Source: Nostoc sp. CHAB 5715
Lineage (GTDB): Bacteria > Cyanobacteriota > Cyanobacteriia > Cyanobacteriales > Nostocaceae
Assembly (NCBI RefSeq): GCF_020829685.1
Contig: NZ_JAIVFR010000410.1
Coordinates: 1-6,253, forward strand
Length of the DNA: 6,253 bases
Direction: 5' to 3'
Every line of letters begins with the position of its first letter. Position 1 is the stretch's first letter. This document shows positions 5,558 to 6,253 of the stretch, piece after piece. Below the pieces are notes generated by a model. It was not told the DNA's origin. It saw nothing but the letters and a program-made list of their open reading frames with translations, and made no database searches. Both the position numbers and the translations under genes were made by a program.

Positions 5558-5763
5558 ATTGGTGTCAACTTAACGTAAAAGCCATGTCCCGCAAGGAACT
5601 GAAGTTCCTTGGCTTTTAGCTGAAGTCATCTTTAGATGACTAAATAATCCGAAAAATTTTTAGTCTACTTCAGTAGACTTTAGCTATAAGCCCTGAAATT
5701 CATTTCTGGGCGGGCGTGGAAGCCAATAGATAAGCGATTTTTAGCTTAAGTTGACACCAATGG
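5558..5763 (-). mobile_element. Structured MITE-like repeat, copy 2 (inverted)
   Basis: This is the reverse-oriented partner of 141-350. Its ends, CATTGGTGTCAACTTAA (5557-5573) and TTAAGTTGACACCAATG (5746-5762), are a perfect 17-bp inverted repeat. The hairpins in order on this strand are 5592-5611, 5624-5641, 5662-5679 and 5690-5711. A stem between 5611-5621 and 5682-5692 encloses the middle two, with one A-A type mismatch. A 9-bp direct repeat borders the element, direct evidence for insertion with target duplication. There is no coding capacity. Where it differs from copy 1, stem changes tend to come as complementary pairs while loops change freely. I do not assign it to a transposon family; the duplication length and ends could be used for that. 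Confidence 0.85.
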
Positions 5764-5772
5764 ACTTACATC
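5764..5772 (+). repeat. Right 9-bp target duplication of structured repeat copy 2
   Basis: Exact second copy of ACTTACATC, matching 5549-5557. It marks the right boundary of the inserted element at 5763. Confidence 0.75.
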
Positions 5773-5879
5773 CCCTCCAGTCTTTTTCCTCAATTTTGAA
5801 TTTTGATGTCAGGGAGATCGCTCTTTAACGGCTAAAGTAAACTGAAGACAGAAATACCACAAATCCAAGAATTGCCCCC

Positions 5880-6212
5880 ATGAGCGTTCAAATCGAATTT
5901 CAGGTTACCGCTCCACCGTTTCGTTGGGATGAAGCTGGAGGTATTCGCATCGGTCAAAGCCGCGTTACTCTCGATAGCTTGCTAGCAACATACCATAACG
6001 GCTCTACACCTGAAGAAATTGCTGTTCAGTATCCCGTTCTCTGTTTAGGGGAGATATACGCAGCGATCGCATATTATCTCACCCATCGCCAAGAAATCGA
6101 CAATTACCTAGAGCAGCGTCGCAAAAAAGCTCAACAACAGCGAAATCAATTTGTCCAGCAGTATAATTTAGCTAATCTTAGGCAGCGCTTGCGCGATCGC
6201 GGGTCAAAATGA
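5880..6212 (+). CDS. DUF433 domain protein, probably antitoxin-like
   Basis: A 110-residue protein matching DUF433, a small winged or helix-turn-helix-like family often encoded just before a PIN-like DUF5615 partner and considered antitoxin-like. The core is seen at residues 21-76: G-I-R-I-G-Q-S-R-V-T-L-D-S-L-L (21-35), the G-S-T-P-E-E-I-A helix (41-48), Y-P (51-52), the E-I-Y-A-A-I-A-Y-Y-L helix (58-67) and the closing E-I-D-N-Y-L (72-77). Residues 78-110 form a basic, Gln/Arg-rich helical tail, possibly for DNA or partner binding. ATG 5880 is the only good start; no purine ribosome site precedes it. It contains two GCGATCGC sites. The gene ends 41 bases before the window edge, so the usual partner cannot be confirmed. 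DUF433 membership is fairly sure; the toxin-antitoxin role is inference. Confidence 0.8.
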   Translation: MSVQIEFQVTAPPFRWDEAGGIRIGQSRVTLDSLLATYHNGSTPEEIAVQYPVLCLGEIYAAIAYYLTHRQEIDNYLEQRRKKAQQQRNQFVQQYNLANLRQRLRDRGSK

Positions 6213-6234
6213 AATCAATCGACTTGAGATAACG

Positions 6235-6253
6235 ATGCACCTCAAAATGAAAT
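6235..6253 (+). CDS. Possible 5' end of a downstream gene, cut by the window edge
   Basis: ATG at 6235-6237 opens a frame (M-H-L-K-M-K) that runs off the end, with a second in-frame ATG at 6247-6249. Both follow the DUF433 stop by under 40 bases, the spacing expected for a co-transcribed partner. Only six codons are seen, so no product can be named and the frame may be chance. Confidence 0.2.

Noticed and set aside
5460..5560. Rho-independent terminator after the beta-helix gene
   Set aside because: No stable stem followed by a T-run is present; the hairpin potential belongs to the interspersed repeat.
6209..6232. Short gene overlapping the DUF433 stop (ATGA)
   Set aside because: It encodes only seven residues before TAA at about 6230.

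Overview
The window looks like a piece of a filamentous cyanobacterial chromosome (Nostoc/Anabaena/Calothrix type). It has eight copies of the cyanobacterial octamer GCGATCGC (HIP1; starts at 1445, 1874, 2405, 4470, 4606, 5309, 6063 and 6193), two arrays of 7-bp tandem repeats, several short palindrome-rich interspersed repeats, and gene families typical of these organisms: a ThiD2-ThiE fusion, a DUF1565 beta-helix protein and a DUF433 protein. Genus assignment is inference. Layout, left to right: an untranslated left end (1-473) carries copy 1 (141-350) of a roughly 210-bp structured repeat. Next is a broken class D beta-lactamase/penicillin-binding-like gene (474-1415, +). Its frame is intact throughout but contains three TAG stops: two brought in by a 30-bp interspersed repeat next to the catalytic STFK motif, and one that looks like a Trp-to-stop change. 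Facing it are thiS (1412-1624, -) and thiE (1797-2912, -), two thiamine-synthesis genes separated by 172 bp filled mostly with two heptamer arrays. A 555-bp divergent intergenic region (2913-3467) holds hairpins and one long inverted repeat. Then comes a large exported protein gene (3468-5459, +) with a signal peptide, DUF1565/right-handed beta-helix, a long Pro/Ser/Gln linker and a SPOR-like C-terminus; 32 of its codons are supplied by a palindromic interspersed repeat. Downstream are a 48-bp repeat with 7-bp direct flanks, a G-run tract, copy 2 of the structured repeat in inverted orientation (5558-5763) with a 9-bp target duplication, and a DUF433 gene (5880-6212, +), probably the antitoxin-like half of a pair whose partner would lie beyond the right edge. 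How the genes work together: ThiE (with its ThiD2 domain) and ThiS act in thiamine phosphate synthesis, joining pyrimidine and thiazole and carrying sulfur for the thiazole. The other genes have no visible pathway link to them. The most notable signal is the pair of structured repeats. Each has terminal inverted repeats and a conserved set of hairpins, including two hairpins enclosed by a longer stem. Comparing the two copies shows paired base changes that keep stems intact, which suggests the fold itself is maintained or that the element is copied as a folded nucleic acid. No transposase is present, so it looks like a non-autonomous (MITE-like) element.
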